Source: Spirochaetota bacterium
GTDB taxonomy: Bacteria > Spirochaetota > UBA4802 > UBA5550
Direction of reading: 5' to 3'
Assembly (NCBI GenBank): GCA_016933025.1
Contig: JAFGBT010000014.1
Coordinates: 91,285-155,284 of the forward strand
DNA: 64,000 nt
The notes under the pieces are model-generated. The model worked only from the letters and a program-made list of their open reading frames with translations. It did not search any database and was not told where the DNA came from. A program made the position numbers and the translations under genes. Below are positions 36,780 through 45,257 of the stretch, in pieces (the stretch's first letter is position 1; each line of letters starts with the position of its first letter).

Positions 36780-37622
36780 ATGGTACAAGTCGACATTGTC
36801 TGGTCATACGCGTTCGGGGCGACCTTTGCCGCTGCTGCGGCGCGCCAGTTGGAAAAGGAGGATAAACCATTCAACAACAAGTGGTTTGTTTTTATCCTCC
36901 TTTTTCTATCGATTTTCTTCGCTCCGTCAGGCCTATATCTCCTGTGGGAGCACACACAATGGGAGACTATGCAAGTGGCAACGCAGTTCAGCGACATTCC
37001 CGCATGGCTGGTGACCCTCTTCGCGGTCACCAATATAACTCAGGGGATTATCGGATACTGGGTCACCTACAAACTGGTCAGGAAAGGGAACTATTACGGC
37101 GCCCACGCCAACTGGATGGTGGCATGGATTATTTTCTGGTTCATCCTGGTCTGCGGGTGGGATTGTACCGGCTGGCAGCGTTTCCTGTACGACATGAGCG
37201 TGAACAACGGCGAACTCTGGGCGCCCGGCAAGTATATGGGTATATCGTTTTTCTATGCCAGCCGTGTCTGGTGGACCCTGGTTGTGATGGCGGTGTTTTT
37301 CGCGCCGATGCTGCTCTACGGCTATATCAATTTCACGCGGGAGGGGGCGAAAATGGACGCTTCGATTTCTGCGGACAAGATCCCGAGCGTGTTCTGGGTC
37401 CTTGCATTCTACTTCCCGACGCAGTGGGTCGTCTGCCTCGGCCTTGCCATACTGGCCGCCCTGTCGGTCATGGGGATACGCGACCTGACCGGGAGCATGC
37501 TCCTCGGGTATGTGATCGGGATACCTGCATTTTCGGTGGTGGCCTATTTTCTCCTATTCAGGAGAAAGATGCCGATGTACTGGATCGCGAAGCAACTGTT
37601 CGTAAAGGAACCGGACAAGTGA
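36780..37622 (+). CDS. Polytopic membrane protein of unknown function
   Basis: A 280-residue protein with a GGAGG site seven bases before the ATG at 36780. It has six or seven membrane helices rich in Trp and aromatic residues (for example WFVFILLFLSIFFAPSG, WLVTLFAVTNITQGIIGYWV, WMVAWIIFWFILVCGWDC). Conserved-looking polar spots are CGWDCTGWQRF near residue 125 and SFFYASRVWW near 150. I recognise no family. It is the first gene after the sigma-54 promoter and is followed by the ferredoxin-tailed DUF362 protein, so it may be a membrane partner for it, such as an electron-transfer or transport subunit; this is inference. Confidence 0.6.
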   Translation: MVQVDIVWSYAFGATFAAAAARQLEKEDKPFNNKWFVFILLFLSIFFAPSGLYLLWEHTQWETMQVATQFSDIPAWLVTLFAVTNITQGIIGYWVTYKLVRKGNYYGAHANWMVAWIIFWFILVCGWDCTGWQRFLYDMSVNNGELWAPGKYMGISFFYASRVWWTLVVMAVFFAPMLLYGYINFTREGAKMDASISADKIPSVFWVLAFYFPTQWVVCLGLAILAALSVMGIRDLTGSMLLGYVIGIPAFSVVAYFLLFRRKMPMYWIAKQLFVKEPDK

Positions 37623-37698
37623 GATACAGCTATGATGGGTGCGGGAAATTCGTATTTCCCGCACCATGGTTCTTGTAATTTATAAGGAAGAGTATGTA

Positions 37699-38880
37699 AT
37701 GGGATTAAATAAGAAAACAAAAGTTGCGATTATTAAAGTCGACAACCATCCTGACCTCGTGCAGGCTGTGGAGGAGGCGCTGAAGCTGATACATGCCGAA
37801 ACAATCATCAAGCCGGGGGAAACACTTCTTCTCAAGCCAAACCTGCTTATGAAATCGGTCGTTGCTTGCACGCAGGCCGATTTTATTGAAGCGGTTGCAC
37901 GGGCGCTCAAACCCTATAAGGCGCGCATGTCTCTCGGTGATTCGCCCGGGCAATTCGGCAACAGGGCGAAGCATATAATCAGGCACCTTCAGCTGGAAAA
38001 AACAATGCTCGAGCAAAACATCGCTTACGCAGAATTTGAGAGCGAAGCGGTACGGGTGCGCAACGACAATGCCCGTCTCATGAAGACCTATCACATGGCA
38101 AAGGCGGTCCATGACACCGATATCATCGTGAACCTGCCGAGGCCAAAATCTCATATAGAAGCATCGTATACCGGCGCGGTGAAGAATTTATGGGGTATTA
38201 TCCCCGGAGGCGAGAAGGCCCAGTGCCATCTCTACGGGAAGGACCCCATGGCCTTCGGGAACGTTATCGTCGACAATTATGAAACGATGAGGAATCTCGG
38301 GAAAAAGAACATCGTGATCATGGACGCCCGGACCATTATGGAGGGGATGGCCGGTCCGGCCGCCGGTCCCCTCAGGAAAACCGGGCTGATCATAGCCGGC
38401 ACCGATGACGCGGCCGTGGATATGGTGATGCTCGCGATAGGCGGCAGGGACGGCCATCGGGACGTCCCCCACCTGCGCGCATGCAGGGACAGGGGAATCG
38501 GGCCCGCAGATCTCGGATCGATCGAGGTTGTCGGCGAAACGATCGAGAGCGTGCGGCTCAAGAAAAAATTCGGTATCACCGGCAGGGGAATGATGTCCCT
38601 TGCGACATTTTTCACCGGCACCATCATCTATAAAGTCGTGAGGAGAATGCCTTTTCTAAAGAAGAAGGAGTGCACTCAATGCGGGGACTGTTTCAAGATA
38701 TGTCCGGCACAGGCGATAACATGGGAGAAAAAACAGTACCCGAAAACAGACTTCAACCAGTGCATCAGCTGTCTCTGCTGCGTTGAATGCTGCCCGCAGC
38801 ACGCGATACAGGCTAAGTCTATTGGCGTGAGGGGCCTTTTCCTCAAGGAGCCGTCTATCACTCTTCCCCGCACGAATTAG
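37699..38880 (+). CDS. DUF362 protein (third copy) with two-cluster ferredoxin tail
   Basis: I chose the ATG at 37699, with AAGGAAG upstream. Residues 1-300 are DUF362: TLLLKPNLLMKSVVACTQ, MSLGDSPGQFGN, IIVNLPRPKSHIEASYTGAVKNLWG, IMDARTIMEGMAGP, GTDDAAVDMVMLAIGG. The tail has two 4Fe-4S motifs, CTQCGDCFKICP and CISCLCCVECCP, as in bacterial 2[4Fe-4S] ferredoxins. The protein thus probably moves electrons. It follows the unknown membrane protein by 76 bases in the presumed sigma-54 operon. The chemical role of DUF362 remains unknown. Confidence 0.85.
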   Translation: MGLNKKTKVAIIKVDNHPDLVQAVEEALKLIHAETIIKPGETLLLKPNLLMKSVVACTQADFIEAVARALKPYKARMSLGDSPGQFGNRAKHIIRHLQLEKTMLEQNIAYAEFESEAVRVRNDNARLMKTYHMAKAVHDTDIIVNLPRPKSHIEASYTGAVKNLWGIIPGGEKAQCHLYGKDPMAFGNVIVDNYETMRNLGKKNIVIMDARTIMEGMAGPAAGPLRKTGLIIAGTDDAAVDMVMLAIGGRDGHRDVPHLRACRDRGIGPADLGSIEVVGETIESVRLKKKFGITGRGMMSLATFFTGTIIYKVVRRMPFLKKKECTQCGDCFKICPAQAITWEKKQYPKTDFNQCISCLCCVECCPQHAIQAKSIGVRGLFLKEPSITLPRTN

Positions 38881-39001
38881 AGTACGTCCAATATAGTGGT
38901 TGCCAAATAACGGGTGTCCTTATAATAGACATTCGGGATTCTCGTATGTTGTTGGGACCATCCCGGAATTTCCTGAAACTGAAGAGTACAAGGTGATCGC
39001 A

Positions 39002-39871
39002 ATGAAAGCTGAAGATATTAAAAAGATTCTTATCGCCGGGGCCGGGACCATGGGACGGCATATCGGCTTTGCCTGCGTGATGAACGGTTATTCGGTGGTG
39101 ATGTATGATGTGAAAGAGGACGCCGTAAAAAAATCGATTGATTCCATACGGTCTAAAATTGATTCTACGGCCGCGAGCGGGCTGATAACGCGCGAGGCGG
39201 CGGACGGGGTAAAGGAAAACATTGTCGGTATGTCCGACCTCGCTGCCGCAACCGCCGAGGTCGACCTTGTCAGCGAGTCGATCCCGGAGAACCCCGATAT
39301 AAAAGGGGAGTTTTTCGGCAAGCTTAACGGGGCATGCCCTCCCCGGACCATCTTTACCACCAATACCTCCTCGCTGGTCCCGTCGATGTTCGCTGATAAA
39401 ACGGGCCGACCCGACCGCTTCCTCGCTTTCCATTTCCATCCCGGCTCGAAGCTGGTCGACGTGATGCCGCACCCGGGCACCTCCCCCGAAACGGTTGAGA
39501 CCGTCAGGCGGTTCAGCGAGCTGATCAGGCATTCTCCCATCGTACTCAAAAAAGAGAACACCGGCTATGTGTTCAACGCGCTCCTCAATCCCTGGCTCCT
39601 GGCTGCGCTGGACCTGGTGTCGCGCGATGTCGCGTCGCCGGAGGATGTGGACCGCTCATGGAAGGAGGTCACGGCCATGCCGATAGGACCGTTTGCGCTC
39701 ATGGATTACATCGGGTTGGAAACCGTATGGCACATTACCGATTACTGGGCGAAGAAGAAGAACGACAGCCGGGCCCAGCAAAGCGCCGACATGCTGAAGG
39801 AATACGTGGACCGCGGCGATCTTGGCATGAAGACCGGGAAGGGCTTTTACGATTATGGAAGGAAGATGTGA
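39002..39871 (+). CDS. 3-hydroxyacyl-CoA dehydrogenase family protein
   Basis: NAD-linked oxidation of 3-hydroxyacyl-CoA, or its reverse. The ATG at 39002 starts just before the Rossmann loop ILIAGAGTMGRHIGFACVMNGY. Further marks: VDLVSESIPENPDIKGEFFGKL, TNTSSLVPS, FLAFHFHPGSKLVDVMPHPGT (HFxxP with the catalytic His), ENTGYVFNALLNPWL and MPIGPFALMDYIGLETV, with the end GMKTGKGFYDY. 289 residues is the normal size of the stand-alone enzyme. A promoter-like TTGCCA/TATAAT pair with short spacing lies upstream, so it may be transcribed separately from the DUF362 gene. Confidence 0.92.
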   Translation: MKAEDIKKILIAGAGTMGRHIGFACVMNGYSVVMYDVKEDAVKKSIDSIRSKIDSTAASGLITREAADGVKENIVGMSDLAAATAEVDLVSESIPENPDIKGEFFGKLNGACPPRTIFTTNTSSLVPSMFADKTGRPDRFLAFHFHPGSKLVDVMPHPGTSPETVETVRRFSELIRHSPIVLKKENTGYVFNALLNPWLLAALDLVSRDVASPEDVDRSWKEVTAMPIGPFALMDYIGLETVWHITDYWAKKKNDSRAQQSADMLKEYVDRGDLGMKTGKGFYDYGRKM

Positions 39872-39936
39872 TCGTGCCGGATCATGCATTTATGAGAAGA
39901 TAAGAAGTATCATTGTTCCATCATAATAAGAAGCGA

Positions 39937-39970
39937 GGGTGCCCCGGGCCATGCCGGAGCACCCTTTTTT
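39937..39970 (+). terminator. Rho-independent terminator after the hydroxyacyl-CoA dehydrogenase gene
   Basis: Arms GGGTGC-CCGG and CCGG-GCACCC, loop of about seven bases, then TTTTTT. The last T-run adjoins the stop of the convergent Fn3 gene, so it may also stop transcription from that side. Confidence 0.85.
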
Positions 39971-39975
39971 AATTT

Positions 39976-42318
39976 CTAACGATATCCTTCAACAGGGGAA
40001 CTGTAGTCGCTGTATGCGGTTTCGTCCGCATCGTGCTTTTGGTCGCCGTCGAGATCGTTGATCAGAAGATCGTTGACGACACGAATTCTATAGAAGTAAT
40101 GCGTTCCGGGCGTTGCCGTGGTGTCGTAATACGAGTACACGGTGCCGCCTGAAGTTAGCCAGGTGCCGGATACCTGCCCGATGAGGGAATAGGTGCCGCC
40201 GGCGCTCGTGGCCCGGTATATCTCATAAACCGGCGCTGCGTATACCGGCGCCCAGGTGATGACCACCCGGGAAGCGTCGGTACCCATGGTGGCTGACAGG
40301 TGATGCGGCACCTGTATGAGAAGTCCGTTGACCCCCCTGGTTGTGCTCCAATCCACGGCCGTGCTGGAGCCGCCGTAGGTTGGCGTGAAGGTGCCGCCTG
40401 TCCGCAGCTTCGAGGTGACCGTGAGGCTTTGGGCCACCGATCCGTTGAAGCTGCCGCTGGTGGTCACCGTGCCGGTATGCGTGCCGCTCCCTCCCCAGTC
40501 GGTGCTGGTTACTTCCGAGCCGGAGAAGACCATACCGTAATCATTATAGCTGCTGTGGCTGAAGTTGGTGGCAGCCTGATTCCAGCCAGGGACCGATACA
40601 ACGACCGAGGTCGAGCCTGATATCAGTCCGCTGATGGTATAACTTTTTGCTCCTGTCGGCGGAAAATCTGACCTGTCCGCCAGCTTTCTGAACATGCGGT
40701 CCCAGTCGAGGTTGAAACGGATCAGGTATTCAAATGGAGTAATGTCGCATTTGCCCGAAGCGATGTTGCTGCTGAAGGCGCTTTCCTTGGTGGCGTTGAA
40801 GGCTTTGACCTTGTAGTAGTAGGTCGTGTCCTCAAAGGTGTCTGTATCATTATAGGATGCGGCTGCAACGTCGCCGGAAATCAGGGTGTAGTCACCGGCG
40901 GAGGTCAGGGAGCGGTATACCCTGTAATACGTTGCGTCGGTCACCGGATCCCAGGTGACTGCAACGGAATCCGTACTCGTGGCATCGCTCGCCTGTACGT
41001 TGGACGGAGCGTCCAGGGGAGGATCGACCATGGCGTAGCCCTCGCATGAATCACTGTAATCGCTCTCTTTGGTGGCCGTGGCAGCCTTGACCTTGTAGAA
41101 ATAATGTATACCCACCGATACGGTGGTATCGTCGAAGGCGGTGGCGTACACGTCGCCGCTTATTTTTTCATAGATGCCGTCGGAGGTTCCCGAGCGGTAG
41201 ACCCAGTAATAATCGGCGTCGTCTACCGAATTCCATGAAACCGTGACCTTGTCAGTGTAATCTCCAAGCGTGGCGGATACGCCGCTGGGTGACGGGAGTA
41301 TGGTTTCAGCAAGTGCCCAGCCCTCGACTGCACCGCTCTTTTGGCTTTCGGCAATGGCGTTCGGGTTACCCTCGAGGTCCGTGTCGTACGCGGTGATCTT
41401 GTAGTAATAATGAGTATCCGGCGTCACACTGCTATCGGAATAGGATGTTCCGATTATGTCGTCGCCGACCTGGGCGTACGAGCCGTTCAGATCCGTATCG
41501 CGGTACAGATGGTAATGGTCTGCGCCGGTTACGGTGTCCCATGTCAGGTCAACGCTGTCGGCTTTGCTTCCCTTTGAAGCCGTAAGATTTGTCGGGGCGG
41601 ATGGTTGGGCAACCGCGTATCCGGCATTGCTATCGCTCAGGTCACCTTCTTCAGGAATATCTGATACTGCCGCGACTTTATAATAATAAGTCGTTCCTGG
41701 AGTTACTGTGATGTCAACATATGACGCGAGGATTATATCGTCACCTATGAGGGAATATGGGCCGACGTCCGAATCGGCGCGATAGACATGATAATGCGCG
41801 GCTTCGGTTACGATGTTCCATGTGAGAGTGACACTATCATTGGACGTCCCGTCCGTAGCCGTCACATTGTTCGGTGCCGGGAGTTTGGTCACTGACCCGG
41901 CAAAGCCGCTGTCATACCCGCTGAGAGGACTCTCAACGGCTCCGGATATTGTTGATACCTTGTAGTAATACATCATGTCCGGAGTCATCGAACCGTCGTC
42001 ATAGGTTATTGGCTCAACATCGTCCGCTATGAGCACAAAATCTTCGGCATCAGTCGTTTCTGAGCGATATACGCGATAATGATCGGCATTTTCGGCAGCG
42101 TTCCATGTTATCGTGACATGATCGCTGAAATCCCCGTCCGTAGCGGTGACATTTTGTGGGGACAGAATTAATATTTCTCCGCTGAACATGTTTGAGGCCA
42201 ACAGCAGCAGGGAGCCCATCGATTTAGATTCTTTGGTGCAGGAAGTGAAGAATGGCGAGGTTAAGAGAACGAATGGAATGAAGAGACAAAAATATCTCTT
42301 CCGCATACATGTTTTCAT
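39976..42318 (-). CDS. Surface lipoprotein with about six fibronectin type III domains
   Basis: 780 residues with an AGGAGG ribosome site, a signal peptide and relaxed lipobox (FFTSC). Five Fn3 modules of about 92 residues follow from residue 52; each has a DxVxVTW start, an AxxYxVYR middle and a VTPGTxYYYKV end. After a non-repeated region (about 545-665, rich in Ser/Thr/Gly, with FNLDWDRMFRKLADRSDFPPTG) comes a sixth Fn3 (HHLSATMGTDASRVVITW). The modules are similar enough to suggest internal duplication. No enzymatic domain is apparent. Likely an extracellular adhesion or scaffold protein, anchored in a membrane. Confidence 0.8.
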   Translation of the reverse strand: MKTCMRKRYFCLFIPFVLLTSPFFTSCTKESKSMGSLLLLASNMFSGEILILSPQNVTATDGDFSDHVTITWNAAENADHYRVYRSETTDAEDFVLIADDVEPITYDDGSMTPDMMYYYKVSTISGAVESPLSGYDSGFAGSVTKLPAPNNVTATDGTSNDSVTLTWNIVTEAAHYHVYRADSDVGPYSLIGDDIILASYVDITVTPGTTYYYKVAAVSDIPEEGDLSDSNAGYAVAQPSAPTNLTASKGSKADSVDLTWDTVTGADHYHLYRDTDLNGSYAQVGDDIIGTSYSDSSVTPDTHYYYKITAYDTDLEGNPNAIAESQKSGAVEGWALAETILPSPSGVSATLGDYTDKVTVSWNSVDDADYYWVYRSGTSDGIYEKISGDVYATAFDDTTVSVGIHYFYKVKAATATKESDYSDSCEGYAMVDPPLDAPSNVQASDATSTDSVAVTWDPVTDATYYRVYRSLTSAGDYTLISGDVAAASYNDTDTFEDTTYYYKVKAFNATKESAFSSNIASGKCDITPFEYLIRFNLDWDRMFRKLADRSDFPPTGAKSYTISGLISGSTSVVVSVPGWNQAATNFSHSSYNDYGMVFSGSEVTSTDWGGSGTHTGTVTTSGSFNGSVAQSLTVTSKLRTGGTFTPTYGGSSTAVDWSTTRGVNGLLIQVPHHLSATMGTDASRVVITWAPVYAAPVYEIYRATSAGGTYSLIGQVSGTWLTSGGTVYSYYDTTATPGTHYFYRIRVVNDLLINDLDGDQKHDADETAYSDYSSPVEGYR

Positions 42319-42556
42319 GCGGTTCCTCCTGAAAGTAATGTTTAATCCCTTGTAATACTTCTTTTCAGCTCAGGGCTTTATACAGACCCTGCGGCATTAC
42401 TATTTTTTTTAATGCCATGAAAAATTTTTAAAAAGGTATAACCTAAGTTTTATTTGTCAACTTGTAAAAAATTATTCCTGACACTTTTTTCAGCGGGAGA
42501 AAAATATCTACGTTATGCGGAGTAAACAAATTTGGAATGGGAATCAATGGACGCCA

Positions 42557-43735
42557 TCACTCCTCGAAGGTGCAACGGCATTCCCCCATATACATGATGG
42601 CCACGCAACTGTTGCACGGCCCGCAGCGGAGGCACTTTGACACGTAGTCGGGGTCGTGTTGTATCTTGTATACAAAATCCGTTTCGGCCACCAGAGCCCG
42701 TGCCATGCCGACGAATTCGAAGCCCCGGTCAAGCACCTCATCAATTTTTTTCCGTGACACCAATCCGCCGACATATACAAGCGGGAGTTGCACCGCCTCG
42801 CGCACGCGGAGCGCATCTTTCAAAAAATAGGCCTCTTTATACGGATAGTCCTTTATCATGATACGCGAAAATGCGATCATACCCAGCTTGATGACGATGT
42901 CACTCTGGTAGCTGATGAGTTCGCGGTGCGGTGTGATGCCCCGCATCATAAAGAAGGGAGTTTTGCTCACGAACCCGCCGGAGAGGACCAGGGCGTCGGC
43001 ACCTTCCTGCTCGAGTATTCTCGCCACATGGAGCCCTTCTTCGAGGCCCATGCCGCCCGGAAATCCGTCCTCCAGGTTGGTCTTGACCAGGACCGCAATT
43101 TTTCCGCCCGCCGCCTTCCGGACTTCCGCCATCGCCATACGGAGAAAACGCACGCGGTTGTTGAGCGAGCCGCCGAATCGGTCTGTGCGGCGGTTGGTGT
43201 AGGGGGATAGAAACTGGCTGATGAGATAACCATGGCCGGCGTGGATCTCAACGGCGTCGAACCCGGCTTCGCGCGCCAGGAGGACCGCCCTGCCGTGGGC
43301 GCGGGCGATCTCTTCAATATCGGATTCGGACATTTTTTTCGGGAGGTTGAGGCCGAACAGGGTGAACCTCCCGGAGGGAGATATGGCGCGCTCGCCGGAG
43401 ACCTTACGGTCGCCCATGTTGCCCGCATGACCGAGCTGGATTGAGGCGGCGGCCCCCTCGCGGTGGACCGCGTCCGTCAGCTTTTTCAGGGCCGGTACGA
43501 TCCCGGGCTCCATCCAGGCCTGGTGCTTGAACGTCCGTCCGCCGTTTACCACCGCGACGTACGCCACGGTGGTCATGCCGATGCCGCCGGCCGCTACGGA
43601 GCGGTGGTAATTGATAAGCGATTCTGACGGCATGCCTCCGGGGCACATCCCCTCGAAGGCGGCCGAGCGTATTGTTCTGTTCCTGAGTGTGAGGGGACCG
43701 ATACTCCCGGCCGAAAAGAGTTTGCTGGATGACAT
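42557..43735 (-). CDS. NADH:flavin oxidoreductase (old yellow enzyme family)
   Basis: FMN-dependent ene-reductase of 392 residues: N-terminal IGPLTLRNRTIRSAAFEGM, SIQLGHAGN, AREAGFDAVEIHAGHGYLISQFLSPYTNRRTDRFGGSLNNR (in several pieces), ALVLSGGF, LPLVYVGGLV and GFEFVGMARALVAETDFV. The C-terminus has CLRCGPCNSC and CRC, resembling the Fe-S ligands of the larger 2,4-dienoyl-CoA reductase group, but the second, FAD/NADH-binding half of those enzymes is missing. It could reduce enoyl-CoA or another alkene with an external electron donor. Confidence 0.88.
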   Translation of the reverse strand: MSSSKLFSAGSIGPLTLRNRTIRSAAFEGMCPGGMPSESLINYHRSVAAGGIGMTTVAYVAVVNGGRTFKHQAWMEPGIVPALKKLTDAVHREGAAASIQLGHAGNMGDRKVSGERAISPSGRFTLFGLNLPKKMSESDIEEIARAHGRAVLLAREAGFDAVEIHAGHGYLISQFLSPYTNRRTDRFGGSLNNRVRFLRMAMAEVRKAAGGKIAVLVKTNLEDGFPGGMGLEEGLHVARILEQEGADALVLSGGFVSKTPFFMMRGITPHRELISYQSDIVIKLGMIAFSRIMIKDYPYKEAYFLKDALRVREAVQLPLVYVGGLVSRKKIDEVLDRGFEFVGMARALVAETDFVYKIQHDPDYVSKCLRCGPCNSCVAIMYMGECRCTFEE

Positions 43736-44064
43736 GTGTTTTGTTATCCTTGATAAAGGTGATACTTTTTATGATAATAATGAAGAGTGAGCGAGCTGAT
43801 GTCAACTTTTTAAATTCAGGGCTTGACTTTTAAGTTTGTTGGTGAGAATTAATTTCTTTGGATGGAGTTCCCCCCAAACCCCACTTCGACAAGCCTGTGG
43901 TGAGCCCTTCGGCAGCCTGTCGAACCGCTCAGTGCAACGCCCAAGGGGGGGCTTAAAGAAAACACATGTGATACGTTCTCCCCTCTCCCTCCGGGAGAGG
44001 GGATGGGGGGTGAGGGCGTACTCACTTCGGGGGATTTAGGGGGGGGTGAATCGGATGGTTGACC
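43736..44064. repeat. Intergenic region made of repeat families B and A
   Basis: 329 bases without a supportable gene. 43876-43935 holds a family B unit (CTTCGACAAGCCTGTGGTGAGC and CTGTCGAACCGCTCAG), inverse to 51040-51080. 43977-44021 is an inverted family A copy (CCCTCTCCCTCCGGGAGAGG plus GGGGTGAGGGCG). The SDR promoter must lie among these. Confidence 0.6.
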
Positions 44065-44889
44065 ATGAAGAATTCATATAAAGGAAAGAGGGCATTTATA
44101 ACAGGCGGCGCGTCTGGCATCGGACGCGCCCTGTGCCAGGGGCTTGCGTCGCGGGGCGCCTCAGTCGTGGTGTCGGATATCAACTTGAAGGAAGCCGGGC
44201 GGGTTGCCGCAGCGATCAACGAGGCCGGCGGAACGGCGTGCGCTGTGAAGCTTGATGTCACCGATGAAAGTTCGGTGTTCAGGGCCGTCGAGAATACGGC
44301 TGCGGAATCGGGCGGGCTTGATTATTATTTCAATAATGCCGGCATCGGCATTTCAGCCGACGCCCTTGACCTGACCATGGCCCAGTGGAGGAAAATTTTC
44401 GACGTGAACCTCTTCGGCGTACTCTACGGCACCATGGCGGCCTATGGCGTCATGGCGCGGCAGGGTTATGGACATATTGTCAATGTCTCTTCCATGGCGG
44501 GGTTTGCGCCCTTTTCGATAAACACGCCGTATACCGCGGCCAAGTACGGCGTGGTCGGTCTCACCGAAGCGCTGAGGCACGAGGCAGCGGGTCTGGGCGT
44601 GGGCATGACCCTGGTCTGCCCGGGAATCGTGCGGAGCTCTTTTTACGACGCGATCGAGATCATCGGCACGGATCGTGAAGCATACATATCATGGATGCCG
44701 AAGCGTCTGATCGATCCGGAGCGGGCGGCGGCCGTCATACTCGACGGCGTTGCGCAAAACAGGAAGACGATCATTTTCCCTTTCCACGCGAAGCTCCTCT
44801 GGTGGACGAAAAAACTCGCGCCGGGGCTCCTGGACTTCATGAACAGGACGATGGTGAAGAAATTCCGTTCCCTCCGCACCGACGACTAA
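44065..44889 (+). CDS. Short-chain dehydrogenase/reductase
   Basis: NAD(P)-dependent oxidoreductase of about 274 residues. Cofactor loop ITGGASGIGRALCQGLASRG, DINLKEAG, NNAG, NVSSMAG with the catalytic Ser, and YTAAK (YxxxK). A C-terminal part with hydrophobic and basic residues (AKLLWWTKKLAPGLLDFM) may associate with membranes. I chose the ATG at 44065; a TTG lies two codons upstream. Its stop overlaps the convergent yraN by four bases. Substrate unknown. Confidence 0.88.
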   Translation: MKNSYKGKRAFITGGASGIGRALCQGLASRGASVVVSDINLKEAGRVAAAINEAGGTACAVKLDVTDESSVFRAVENTAAESGGLDYYFNNAGIGISADALDLTMAQWRKIFDVNLFGVLYGTMAAYGVMARQGYGHIVNVSSMAGFAPFSINTPYTAAKYGVVGLTEALRHEAAGLGVGMTLVCPGIVRSSFYDAIEIIGTDREAYISWMPKRLIDPERAAAVILDGVAQNRKTIIFPFHAKLLWWTKKLAPGLLDFMNRTMVKKFRSLRTDD

Positions 44890-45251
44890 CGAAACATGTC
44901 CTCTATCCAGTCGATCCCGCCGTCGCGGATCGAGATGAGGTCGAACCGAAAGATGTATTCAGGGCTGTCGTATTCCGGGCGTGACGCGATGAAGGATCGC
45001 GCCGCCGCCTTCAGGTTCCTCTTCTTTTTTGCGCTGATGGAATAAAGGGCGCCGCCAAACCGGTCGGAGATCCGGTTTTTTACCTCAACAAAGATGATGC
45101 AGGTGTCCCTGCGCGCGATGATATCGATTTCCCCTGACTTGCCGTACCGGTAATTGCGCTCGATGACCCGGAAATTCCTGCCTTCAAGAAATTCAACGGC
45201 GAGCTCTTCGCCCCCGGCGCCGAGGTCACGATTGTGGTACGCGTTCATCAC
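44886..45251 (-). CDS. yraN: YraN/UPF0102 family endonuclease-like protein
   Basis: A 121-residue restriction-endonuclease-like fold protein: GAGGEELAVEFLEGRNFRVIERNYRYGKSGEIDIIARRDTCIIFVEVKNR in several parts, where the E-ID and EVK residues form the putative active site. YraN commonly lies next to rnhB in bacteria, as here at the end of the rpsP-rplS-rnhB strand. Its role is unsettled; it is thought to process DNA or RNA. Six bases separate it from the HD-GYP gene. Confidence 0.9.
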   Translation of the reverse strand: MMNAYHNRDLGAGGEELAVEFLEGRNFRVIERNYRYGKSGEIDIIARRDTCIIFVEVKNRISDRFGGALYSISAKKKRNLKAAARSFIASRPEYDSPEYIFRFDLISIRDGGIDWIEDMFR

Positions 45252-45257
45252 TGGTGC

